A stretch of DNA of 64,000 bases from assembly GCA_011503125.2 (NCBI GenBank), contig WWBZ02000022.1, forward strand, positions 4,154,001 through 4,218,000, read 5' to 3'. Made by a program: the position numbers and the translations under genes. Positions 1 to 9,701 of this stretch are shown piece after piece; position 1 is the stretch's first letter; each line of letters begins with the position of its first letter. The notes under the pieces were generated by a model that was not told where the DNA came from, ran no database searches, and worked only from the letters and a program-made list of their open reading frames with translations. The stretch is from Botryosphaeria dothidea. Its lineage: Eukaryota; Ascomycota; Dothideomycetes; Botryosphaeriales; Botryosphaeriaceae.

Positions 1-360
1 TTCTCATGTGACCTCGCGTCCACGCGATGAATTGCTTGTCCCGCTGATCCGTTACCCTTTCTCCAAAGATGGTCGCATCCTCGACGATCACCTCAACCGC
101 CAACCAGGTCTCAGCGTTTCTGCCATCGTCACCTCTCCTTCCGAACACTCCAGTGACTGTTACCGTTGCGATATCCGGGCTGCAGGAGCGGCAGTCGGAA
201 ACCTGCAGCAACGAGCTGCAAAGCTGCCGTTTATGGTTGGGCCTCGTGGCCTCGCATCCGCTCCGAAGCGACACTACTGCCCGTCCACCCACTACTACTG
301 ACATCAACCTTTTTTTCCCTCCCGTCTTCTCTCCTTGCAAACCTCCACTTTTCCGCGGAA
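1..360. other. Upstream region of the MYND gene
   Basis: No gene is supported here. The stretch becomes pyrimidine-rich just before position 361, as expected for a 5' untranslated leader in a filamentous fungus. Open frames that cross it have no recognisable content. Confidence 0.5.
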
Positions 361-2595
361 ATGTCGTCGTGCGCCATCTGCAACACCGCAGGCGCCCGAG
401 CATGCACGCGATGCAGGTCAATCAGCTACTGCTCTCGAGAGTGCCAGCAAAAGGACTGGCCTTCGCATCGGCTGCTGTGCGCCCAATACCACACCCAGCC
501 CCCGCGTCCGAGCCCATCGCACCGACGGGCCATTCTGCTGCGGTCCGAGGCCAAGACGCCGCAGCTGGAATGGGTGCGGTGCATCAAGGTCGAGAACCAT
601 CCGGACTTTGGCACCTACGAGCTGAACGAGGGCGTCGACACGTTGTTGAGCCCGGATTCAGGCCCGACGACGACTTACTCAGGCATCACCAGGGTCCCCT
701 TCCAGCGCAACGTGCCGAGGAAGCGAGATCTAGACCACACCATCGAGCTGTCCTTCCGGGATCACTTTCTGAGCGACGGCTCCCTCGAAAACCAGGCCGT
801 CGTGGAAGTCACCAAGGGGAAAGCGGTCCATGACTGGCGGGGGCCGCTGTTGTTCATGCGCAAGAAAGAGGTGGGCTTCGATCCCATGTCCTACGAGGAC
901 GTCACGCTGCAAGACTTCCGGGACATCATCGATTATCTCATCTCCTACCGAAACCCCCAATTTGAGAATTGCGGGTATACGATCGCCGACGTGGATGCGC
1001 TGATGGGGAATTGCGACGAGGAAGAGCAAGCCAAGGGGAAGGGGGCCAGGGGGCACAAAAACCAGCCACTGAAGGCGAAACCAGCATGGCGGCAAAAGCT
1101 CGACGAACTAAAGCGGCAGCAGGCTGATATCGAGCACAGGATCCTGCACCCACGCGAGCCGACGCACGATGAAATGATCGAGTGGATCCGGGACATCAAG
1201 CAGATGCAGGCCCTCAGCGCGCCCAAGCTGCTCAACAGCACGCTGACGAAGCGACGGCTGAAGTCGGTACGGGTCAACTGCGTGGGCGACCTTCATCCGG
1301 ACAAGGGCAAGTATTCCATGATCGAGCTGCCTGGCGGCCACCCCTTTTTCGAGGACGGCTTCCAGGCGTCGCCCATCTCGCCCATCTCGAAGCTCGTCGG
1401 CTTCCCTGTCCGCGGCAAGCGCCAGCCGCGCTACCCTGACAGCGACAACACACCCGAGTCATATGACAACGCCGCCGCCGCCTATCTGTTCACTGAAATC
1501 GACCCGGGCAACCCTCACTGGGGCTTCTCGCTCTCGCGGCTGTACTGGGGATACCAGGTCGGCAGCATCGTGCTGATGCGCGATGACGGTGAGGACCTCA
1601 CCGTTGAGCAGGCCGAGGCGCTGTGCAGCTTCTGCCAGATCATCGTGGCGCCGCTGCTGGAGAGCGCGCTGGTGGGCGAGGTGGCCAAGGAGTCCATCAT
1701 GGACATGCTCACGCCCGAGCTGTTCCAGCAGACGGTCGACCTGGTGCGCGACCAGCGCGACCACGTCCACGCCCTGCTGCGCACCAAGACCGACGCCGAC
1801 ATCTTCCCCTCGACGCCCTCCGCCGAAATCGCCGGGCCCGTCCTGCCCCCTCTCCCTTCTTCCTCCTCCTCGACCTCGCCTCCCCCGCCGACCACCCGCC
1901 CGGCCCTCTGGGACCGCAAGGACTCCAAGCTCGACACCACCATCCTCGGCGACCCCCCACCGCCACCAACACCCCTCTACGACGCCCCGCCCGCCCTCGC
2001 CTCCGACCCCTACATCCGCGCCATCCGCCTCGCCTGCGTCGCCGAAGGCAAGACCACGCCCGCCGACACCGCCTCGACGGGCAAGTTCACCTCGCTGCTG
2101 CTCCCGCCCGCGCACCCGGCCTTCGCCGCGCCCATTGCGCCGCTCTCGCGCCTCGCCGGCCTGCCCGTCCGCTGCTGGCGCGACCCGTCGTCGACGCAGC
2201 CGCCGCCGACGCCGTCCGGCTTCGTCTCGTCGTCGGACCCGGACCCGCGGGTCGCCGACATCCTGCCGCCGGCCGCCGGCGACAACCCGGGGGTCAGCCA
2301 CCTGTTCATCGAGTGGGAGGACCTGGGCCACCCGTTTTGGGGCTTCGCGCCGCCGGCGTGGCAGCGCGACGTCGGTAGCGTCGTGGTGGTGCGGGCGGAC
2401 GGCGAGGACTTGGACGAGGGCGTTTGTCGCGCGCTGGTCGAGTATGTGGTCGGCAGGTGTCAGCCGCTGTTTGAAGAGGCGTTGGAGGGGAAGAGGGAGA
2501 GGGGGAGCGTGGTTGCGAGGATTGGGCCGGGGGAGTGGATGGGGAAGATCGCGGCGGCTGGTGGGGGGAAGGAGGAGGTCGTGGAGGTGGTGTGA
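361..2595 (+). CDS. MYND-type zinc-finger protein with repeated C-terminal module
   Basis: Single-exon protein of 744 aa. The ATG at 361 was chosen because it places a complete MYND zinc finger at the very N-terminus: Cys4, Cys7, Cys15, Cys18, Cys24, Cys28, His36 and Cys40 give the eight ligands. MYND fingers bind proline-rich peptides and recruit partners. The rest is not a SET domain. A module of about 120 aa occurs twice, near residues 317-435 and 576-715. Both copies have a GH/NP-H/F-WGF segment, then a hydrophobic strand and the motif R-x-DGEDL, then a helical tail. A weaker third copy may lie near residues 130-200 (GPLLFMRK followed by EDVTLQDFRDIIDYL). A Ser/Pro-rich linker separates the two clear copies. 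Function is unknown; a transcriptional or scaffolding role would be inference. Confidence 0.85.
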   Translation: MSSCAICNTAGARACTRCRSISYCSRECQQKDWPSHRLLCAQYHTQPPRPSPSHRRAILLRSEAKTPQLEWVRCIKVENHPDFGTYELNEGVDTLLSPDSGPTTTYSGITRVPFQRNVPRKRDLDHTIELSFRDHFLSDGSLENQAVVEVTKGKAVHDWRGPLLFMRKKEVGFDPMSYEDVTLQDFRDIIDYLISYRNPQFENCGYTIADVDALMGNCDEEEQAKGKGARGHKNQPLKAKPAWRQKLDELKRQQADIEHRILHPREPTHDEMIEWIRDIKQMQALSAPKLLNSTLTKRRLKSVRVNCVGDLHPDKGKYSMIELPGGHPFFEDGFQASPISPISKLVGFPVRGKRQPRYPDSDNTPESYDNAAAAYLFTEIDPGNPHWGFSLSRLYWGYQVGSIVLMRDDGEDLTVEQAEALCSFCQIIVAPLLESALVGEVAKESIMDMLTPELFQQTVDLVRDQRDHVHALLRTKTDADIFPSTPSAEIAGPVLPPLPSSSSSTSPPPPTTRPALWDRKDSKLDTTILGDPPPPPTPLYDAPPALASDPYIRAIRLACVAEGKTTPADTASTGKFTSLLLPPAHPAFAAPIAPLSRLAGLPVRCWRDPSSTQPPPTPSGFVSSSDPDPRVADILPPAAGDNPGVSHLFIEWEDLGHPFWGFAPPAWQRDVGSVVVVRADGEDLDEGVCRALVEYVVGRCQPLFEEALEGKRERGSVVARIGPGEWMGKIAAAGGGKEEVVEVV

Positions 2596-3274
2596 TGCGT
2601 GGTGGTCGTGGAGGGTTGGAATTGACGCAGGGGATGTGCGTTTTTGTATTGGGTGTAGGATATTCTGGGGGACTTGATCTGCGTGTGTAGGTGTGTGTGT
2701 GTGTGTGTGTGCGTGTGTGCGTGTGTGCGTGTGTGCCATTGGCGTTGAAATTGCAAAGGAAAGTGGAAGACGAAATGGGCGGCAAATTTGAATTTTTCTC
2801 TTTTACTATCTTTTGTTGGGTTGGATTGGTATTCTGGAAAGATTGCAAGCTCGAACGACGTTGGTCGGTATTGGATACGGACTGGTGTTGACGAAACGGC
2901 GTCGCCAAGGTTTGTGATTTTTCCTTAGTTTCCTTCTCTCTTCGGGTTTTTAATGATATCGACGTTCCAAATCTGGTAAGTGAGAGTCCGATGTTTGATG
3001 TTTCGTCTTCACACTCGCTGCATGCACTTCAAAAACACGCCCTTTCTGAGAGCTCCTGAACGCCGCCAAGAAGACGGTCGATTCGCGAGTGCTGTCAAAG
3101 CAGGGGTTGTATTCGTAATCCTGCAAGGTTGAAACAGCTTTCCGCGGACATTCAGAAGTAGGGGGGGCCTGTTTTGACTCGTATACCGCCATCCTCCTGC
3201 TCCGGAGAGAGCCTGTATGCCTGTCATGTTTTAGACCGGAGTCAATAAGTCTCATTGAATCTCACTAGCAGCCA
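2596..3274. other. Intergenic region with a GT microsatellite
   Basis: Sequence downstream of the MYND gene up to the copia insertion site. Apart from the GT-rich simple repeat near 2690 I see no gene. Short frames on both strands have no recognisable content. Confidence 0.5.
2684..2737. repeat. (GT)n/(GTGC) microsatellite
   Basis: An uninterrupted run of GT dinucleotides followed by several GTGTGC units lies about 90 bp after the stop codon of the MYND gene, probably in its 3' untranslated region. Runs like this are often polymorphic between strains. Confidence 0.9.
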
Positions 3275-3279
3275 ATAGC
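3275..3279. repeat. Target-site duplication, left copy (ATAGC)
   Basis: The five bases ATAGC directly precede the 5' LTR. The same five bases directly follow the 3' LTR at 8690-8694. A 5-bp duplication is the usual footprint of copia-type integrase. Confidence 0.9.
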
Positions 3280-3427
3280 TGTAGGAAATCACGTGTTTTG
3301 CATATTACTTTTGCAACACCAGATAGCTTAGTCACTCACTTACGTATATAAGGAGGGTGGGCCACCTACGCCCTTCCTCCTCATGCCAATCATCAATAAA
3401 TCATCGTTGTTCATCAACATTTCAACA
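3280..3427 (+). repeat. 5' LTR of the copia element
   Basis: A 148-bp direct repeat beginning TG and ending CA. It matches 8542-8689 except for two transitions, one G/A and one A/G. It contains a TATATAA box at 3345-3351, followed by GGAGGG and a pyrimidine-rich stretch, the likely element promoter. Confidence 0.95.
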
Positions 3428-3440
3428 GTTATGAGCCCGG
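3428..3440 (+). other. Primer-binding site matching the initiator tRNA-Met anticodon arm
   Basis: The bases GTTATGAGCCCGG begin immediately after the 5' LTR. They are the reverse complement of the anticodon stem-loop of initiator methionine tRNA (loop CUCAUAA), not of a tRNA 3' end. This matches the half-tRNA priming known for Drosophila copia and yeast Ty5. The pairing was judged from the conserved tRNA sequence, not computed. Confidence 0.7.
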
Positions 3441-3736
3441 AATCACTTCCAAAACTCGTTATCCATCGTTTGATCTCTGTATAAGCGTCTCATACGCTTA
3501 TAACGTTCTCTCTGCGGCATCCAGAAGAACACTATATTATTGCACCCTGCTGTAACACACTGCGACCGTGCGACGGCTTCCCTCCACGTGTCATTTCATC
3601 AATAGTTATCACGACACAGCTATTTGCCTCAATATCGAGCATCTTAAGTGTCTGATACACGTTCCTAGCTAGCTTCAACCCTTTTTGGTTAGCTGTACGA
3701 CGTCAACTGACGAATAGCACCTATTCGTCACCCACC

Positions 3737-6700
3737 ATGTCGTCTTCGAAGCCAATCATCGTCCTCAAGTCTTCGCAAGACTGGGATGAATGGTTCTTCA
3801 TCGTCCAATCGCGTGCAAAGAAGGCTCGCGTATACGACTACATCGATCCAACCAAGGACTCACGTCCGCAACAACCAATCGCGCCCACCAAGCCTCCTCT
3901 ACCAACAGGTAACATCACCGACGCGGATCGTGAGGAGCATAAGTGGAAGCGCGAGGACTACAAGGAGGATAAAAAGGAGTACGATAGGCAGATGCGAGAG
4001 CTCAATGACCTCTTATCACTCATTGAAGACTCAGTATCTCAGCCACTGCTACTACTCCTGCGCAAGGTCGAGGATTTACATCCTTACGCACAGTTGCGCC
4101 TTACAAGCACGACTTTAACCTTCCACCTCTACACAACAGGAGTTCGTTCTTAATAAGCTCCGCGAGCTTGAGAAGCCTCCAACCGCCTAGAACACTAAAA
4201 AGTGGCTTACACAATGGGAAGAGTGTGTATTTAAAGCACGTTCTCTTGGCCTCTCTAATGTCGAAGGCTCCCGAGGAGTAAACGTATTCCTCAAGCCTAT
4301 CATGCAACACGACTTAGAATACGCCAGCCCTATCCTTCGTGAGCTACGACTAGGTACCAAGACGCTTAACGTTTCAGATGTCATTATCGACTATCGTGAG
4401 CATGCACGCCAGAAGCAAGCACTCACAATGAACAAGACTCGTACAACTTTCGCAGCCACTCTGCGAGGTGACGAGCAACCCGAGAAGGCTCCTAAGTGCC
4501 TCTGTGGTAACTATCACTGGCACTACTAATGCTTCTACCTCAACCAAAACGCACCTAATCGACCTGCCGACTTTAAACCTAACAAAAAGGTCCAGGATAA
4601 GATCCTTAAGCTCATGAAGAATGATAAGATCAAAGCACAGGTGGAAACCGCCCTCAAACGCGGTACACCGCTAACACCTCATATACAAGGCAACAAGGGT
4701 AAAGGCAAGGAGCCTAAGCCTAACACGTTTGCAAATGATGACAATAGTGATGACGAGCAAGGCTCTATCAAGTCCTTCCCAGCTATTATTACGTAGTCAT
4801 TTGCCACGCAACGAGACTCGCGTCCAACCACGTTGGAGCTCTCATGGATCGCAGACACTGGCACCACTTATCACGTGTGCAACAGGTATATGCGCAAAAG
4901 GTTCACCAAGACACGCAACGCAGGTCCAGACGACTTCGTGATCTACGGCAACACGCGTGTGCCTATTAAGAGCTTCGGGAATATCATAGTTAATACCCGC
5001 AACGGAAAGAAGAGCAAGGTTATTACCCTTCGTGATGTAGCCTACGTCCTAGTATTCATGGGCAACTTAGTCTCCATTTCTAAGTATAATAAGAAAGACG
5101 TTTATATGGATACTAAGAGTCTTCGACTCTACAAGGACGACACTACAGTGTGCGTCCTTATACCGTCTAAAGGATAGTTCTTTCTTGAACTACACCAAGC
5201 AGAGTCCGTACCAGCTATTACGAGTGCTACGACTACCCGTAGTCTCCCAGCTGAATAGTAGCATGGAGTCTTTGCTCATGCTAACTACCACGCTATTAAG
5301 GCGTTGCTTATAGCTGTTACCGGCGTAGAGTTCACGAACGACGTCGTGCCTGTTCACTGTGACACCTGCTTACGAGCAAAAGCTCATTAGCTTATTATAC
5401 GGGACTTATCACCAGAGGAAGCTCGCAATGAGCTATTCTTCCGTGTGTTATTTGACCTTATTCAGATAACTCCTGCGTACAACCAACACGAGTAGATCAC
5501 TTATATCGAGTGTATAAAGAGCAACTACGTCTTCACCCGCACCTATATGCTTAAATCAGACTATAACACGCTTGTTCTTGATATTCTAAGTATAATCGAA
5601 CGTTGCTTTGACGCTCTCACTGCGTTCTTTCGAACTAATAGCGAAAGATTACTTAATACCGCGTTTAAGGCCGAACTTAAGCGAAGAGGAATTATAATAG
5701 AGGTCTCAGCACCCTATATACCTGCTTAGAACGGACATGCCGAGAGAACTAGTTAGTCTATTATCATTAAAGCACGAGTAATGCGTATAGGGGTAAACCT
5801 CCCTAAACGCCTATGGCCAGAGACAGTCCTAGCAGCAACGTATATACACAATCGGACGCTAAGTAAAGTCCTTAAGTAGAAGACGCCCTTCGAGCTTGTT
5901 TATAGCATTAAGCCAAACGTGGCTCATATAAGAGTCTACGGATGTAAGGCCTACGCTCTTAATAAAACTATCCCGCGTAGTAACAAGCTCTAAGAACGAG
6001 CCCTCGTTGGCTATCTTGTTGGGTATGACTCTACTAATATCTACCGGATATAGTATCTACTAGGGGACCGTATTATCCGCTTAAGAGACGTTAGTTTTAA
6101 CGAGTTATTAAAATACTTACTAGATAAGCAAGAGTAGTATTAAGAAATCGAGGATGTAGAAGAGGAGCCTTAGGAGGTTATTCCTCGCATCCGTCTGGGC
6201 TCTAAGGACCTTATCACGTTAGATTCGTTATCCAGTGAAGATGAGGAGGTTACTTATAAGCAAGCCACTAATATAGAAGAACAACCTACTTCGTTATTAG
6301 ATGGATAACAGCAATAAGGTATACTGCCTAATAAGCTAGATGAGCAATAAGCTTAACTATATACACCATCACCGTCTACCAGAGACGACAGCGTACCACA
6401 ACTACCAAGCGATAACGAGTTTCCGTTATTATCTGCTCTTAGAGACTCGCCCACCTTAGGGGGTGAGGAAGACGAATAATAGCAAGAGAGACGCCTTGGC
6501 CGTCTCCTCCCTGTTCAATACGATACTAAGCCTGACCTAGGAGCAGCACGCGGCAATCGTGCACCCCTTATAGCTTATATCAACGCGGACCCCAACCCGA
6601 ACCTTATTATCGAGGGTCTAAGGAATCGAAGAAGAGCTACGCATGCCGTAAAGGTTATCAGCAGCGCTTACTATGAGCAGACCTTTCTCGCCGCGAGCAT

Positions 6701-8396
6701 ATGTGCACTGCTTAAATACGCTCCTACGGGTAATTACGAGTAAACATCTTAACCTACTATACACGAGGACCCTCTACCCTTATATTAGTTAGAGGAGCTT
6801 CCTCCTCTACCACGCATTCATCGGGACGATCTTCCGCCCGAGCCTCGTTACTACAAGGACATCCTTAAACACCAACTCAAGCCTTATCTCTTTTAAGCAC
6901 TCTACCGTGAGCTGTAGGAAGGCAATGGTAAGGGGGTGTGGATCGTTGTAGACGAGGATCAAGCACGCAAGGCCAACAAAGAGGTTATTCCTCTTACATG
7001 GGTCTTCAAATATAAATTCGATAAGAAGGGATATCTTACTAAGATCAAGGTACGAGTATACGTACGAGGTGACCTCCAAGTCTCCTACCAAGACATATAT
7101 GCGGCTATCCTTACCTTCCGTATCTTTCGCACGCTTATAGCGATTATCTACGTATTCGACCTCGAGATGTAGTAATACGACGTTGTTAATGCCTTTCCTT
7201 ATATCCCTCTCGATTAACTAACCTTCTGCCGAGCACTAGAAGATATAATACTTCCTTATAGGAAGATCTTATTACTTAAGAAAGCTCTCTATAGGCTTAA
7301 AGAGTCGCCAGCGTTGTGGCAAAAGCACTTTTAAGCCACGCTTAAAGACCTAGGACTAGAGCCTGTACCAGATGCGCCATATCTCTATGCGAACGAATAC
7401 CTCTTCGTGTTCTTCTTTATAGACGATATTATTATGGCCTTTCCTAAGAAGGATAAGCCATTCGCGCACGTATTCGAACAAGACCTCTTTTAGCGCTACG
7501 AGATACGTAAGATGGGAGAAGTTCAGTGGTTCTTAGCTTTGCGAATCGTCCGTAATCGAAGCAAGTAACTGCTATGGCTATTACAGGAGTTATATCTTAC
7601 TAGCCTTAGGGCTAAATACAACGTCAAAGAATTATCGGTTGCCACGCCTCTTCCGATAGAGGACCTACCTACCCTAAATAACGAGGCTCATACAATACCT
7701 TAAGACATCCACACGTTCTAGAGTAAGATGGGATCTGCCTAGTTCGCTGCTATTAGCACGAGACCTAATATAGGCCACGCCTACTTAGCCCTCTCTATGT
7801 ATTTAACGAACCCTTCCAAGCGACACCTCTATCTTGTACAGCGCCTCCTAGAATATCTCGTAAATACGAAGGACCTCGCAATTATATATAACGGTAACGT
7901 GGTAGATAATCAACGTATCTTCGTGCCTAGCAGTAATGCATCCTTCGTAAATAACACGGCCACACGCCGTAGTTACTAAGGATTACTTATAATGCCGTTC
8001 GACGGACCCGTGGACTGGAAAGCCTCTAAGCAACCAATAGTGACGACCTTAATAACGGAAGTAGAGCTCCTCGCTCTATTAGAGACTACTAAGCAAGCAT
8101 ACTAGTAGAAACGCTTCTTCAGAGGCATCTAATTTGAGCTAGGTTACCTCGTTTAGATCGAGTGTGATAATACGCAGACGCTCCGCCTTATGGAAGAGAA
8201 CGTCGGAAAGCTTGTTACGAAGCTTCGTCACGTTGATATCTATTACTACTGGCTTAGGCAAGAGACTTAAGCAGGCAACGTTTACTTTAAATGGATACCA
8301 ACAGCTCAAATGATTGCAGACGGACTCACAAAGCCGTTATTAAAGCAAAAGCACGCCTACTTTGTGCAAGGCTTAGGCCTCTTATTACTACAATAG
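3737..8396 (+). pseudogene. Copia Gag-Pol polyprotein, degenerate
   Basis: The frame opens at ATG 3737, after a leader of about 300 bp. It shifts by one base near 4097, apparently a single-base deletion, and then stays in one frame to about 8396. Landmarks: a Cys/His zinc knuckle near 4498-4540 (CLCGNYHWHY then C), the protease DTG at 4854-4862, an integrase HHCC region near 5260-5370, an integrase C-terminal block at 5730 (stop-NGHAER, where the family has QNG), the reverse transcriptase FFIDD box at 7413-7427, and the RNase H tail ADGLTKPLL near 8310-8343. About 43 stops interrupt it, all TAA or TAG in my reading. Most fall where Gln is expected and a few where Trp is expected. The element cannot be autonomous unless stops are read through, which is unlikely. 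Confidence 0.9.
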
Positions 8397-8530
8397 TAAT
8401 TATAAGCGTATACATCGCTTAAACTAGACTATTACCATTTTATTTATATATTTCGGTAATCACGTTCCTTTCACACTGTTAAAGGTCAACACCAAGCAGA
8501 TTATCGCGCACTGCCCGATCGGATATTACG

Positions 8531-8541
8531 CGAAGGGGGTG
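8531..8541 (+). other. Polypurine tract of the copia element
   Basis: A purine-rich stretch (CGAAGGGGGTG) directly abuts the 3' LTR, the position where plus-strand DNA synthesis is primed in LTR retrotransposons. Confidence 0.7.
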
Positions 8542-8689
8542 TGTAGGAAATCACGTATTTTGCATATTGCTTTTGCAACACCAGATAGCTTAGTCACTCA
8601 CTTACGTATATAAGGAGGGTGGGCCACCTACGCCCTTCCTCCTCATGCCAATCATCAATAAATCATCGTTGTTCATCAACATTTCAACA
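8542..8689 (+). repeat. 3' LTR of the copia element
   Basis: A 148-bp copy of the 5' LTR with two substitutions. It contains the same TATATAA box (8607-8613). Unlike the body, it keeps many CpA dinucleotides and shows little sign of RIP. Confidence 0.95.
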
Positions 8690-8694
8690 ATAGC
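8690..8694. repeat. Target-site duplication, right copy (ATAGC)
   Basis: Five bases identical to 3275-3279. They mark the right edge of the copia insertion. Confidence 0.9.
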
Positions 8695-9701
8695 ATACAT
8701 TGATTACGTAGATGCCACACTAACGTATACTCAACAATCACAGAAAAGGTAAATCCGTTACGTAGTGTAAAGACGTAGCCATAGCAAAGGCAAATAGATA
8801 GCATGAGACTCCAAGCGAACATGCTCTTCAGCAACCCGCTCAGGGATTCGGATGCCATGTACTTGGCCTTTTGTTGTGAGCCCCTAACATTTGCAGAGAG
8901 ATATCAAAGTTGCTATAGAGCTCAGTGCGTCCACCCAAGCCATGACTTCAGGATCAATAAGACCAGATGCAGCATATTGACTTGACTGTACATGAATCAG
9001 AACACCGAGTGATCAAGTTTGACTTCGTAGAGAGTGAATTGCTAAGTAAGGGTGTCGACACCTCCGCGCTATTCTTGGAGTGAAAACTCACTGCCACGGC
9101 GTATATCCCAAAACAGAGTGAAAGCCCAAAAACATAAAGTCAAAAAGGAGTACCATGAGATCGTATTACACCCACAAACTCCTTGGTACACAAATCATTT
9201 TTTTTTTCGTAGCATGCACCCATACCATGTAGGGTCTTTAATTCGGATAAGTTATTAGACGGAGAACCGGTTTACTTCAACTACAAACATCATCACGTGA
9301 AGGTAGTGGATGACGACCTCCTCCGTGTTCCCCCATTAAGTAAACTGTTTGCATGACAAACAACCACCTAGCTCTCTCAAGCCCTTGTCTTGTCACATTT
9401 TCCGAGCACAGCGCATTCACGACTAGAAAACAACCATTTCCTCTAAACTCCATTTGACAACTAGAAGAGCGTAGACATGCATCGACAGCCCAAATTAAAG
9501 TCTATTGAAAACAAACAACCATGGACGATTCAACTCGTTACGAATGGAAAAAAAGACCGCCCATCTTGTGAAAGAGAGGAATAGAGAGGATAGTACAAAA
9601 TGAACCCCATCTTTACTCTTTTGCAGGCAGAGACGCTAAGGTATAATCAAAACAGACCCCCTCCTCCCTCTCCCATCTTATGCTCTCTCTCCTCATCCAA
9701 C
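8695..9701. other. Intergenic region after the copia element
   Basis: About 1 kb with no supported gene. The last 200 bp are probably the 3' untranslated region of the leftward DnaJ gene. Short frames here are not convincing. Confidence 0.5.

Larger units (their letters stand above)
3280..8689 (+). mobile_element. Ty1/copia LTR retrotransposon, complete but degenerate
   Basis: Full-length copia element of 5410 bp. It has 148-bp LTRs at both ends, a perfect ATAGC target duplication, a primer-binding site right after the 5' LTR and a purine-rich tract right before the 3' LTR. The internal region encodes, in copia order, a Gag-like protein with a zinc knuckle, a DTG aspartic protease, integrase, reverse transcriptase and RNase H. 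Integrase before reverse transcriptase separates copia from gypsy elements. The coding frame contains about 43 in-frame TAA/TAG codons and one frameshift, so this copy cannot make an intact polyprotein by standard decoding. The pattern of stops fits C-to-T change at CpA, the preferred target of fungal RIP. The two LTRs differ at only two positions, which suggests a recent insertion. Confidence 0.95.

Noticed and set aside
1459..2739. 426-aa open frame on the - strand
   Set aside because: It is antisense to the MYND gene. The repeated His/Thr part comes from the GT microsatellite.
8676..8858. Minus-strand GYVFTLRNG resembling copia RNase H
   Set aside because: Only about ten residues match, with no continuation in any frame, and the stretch overlaps the 3' LTR border.
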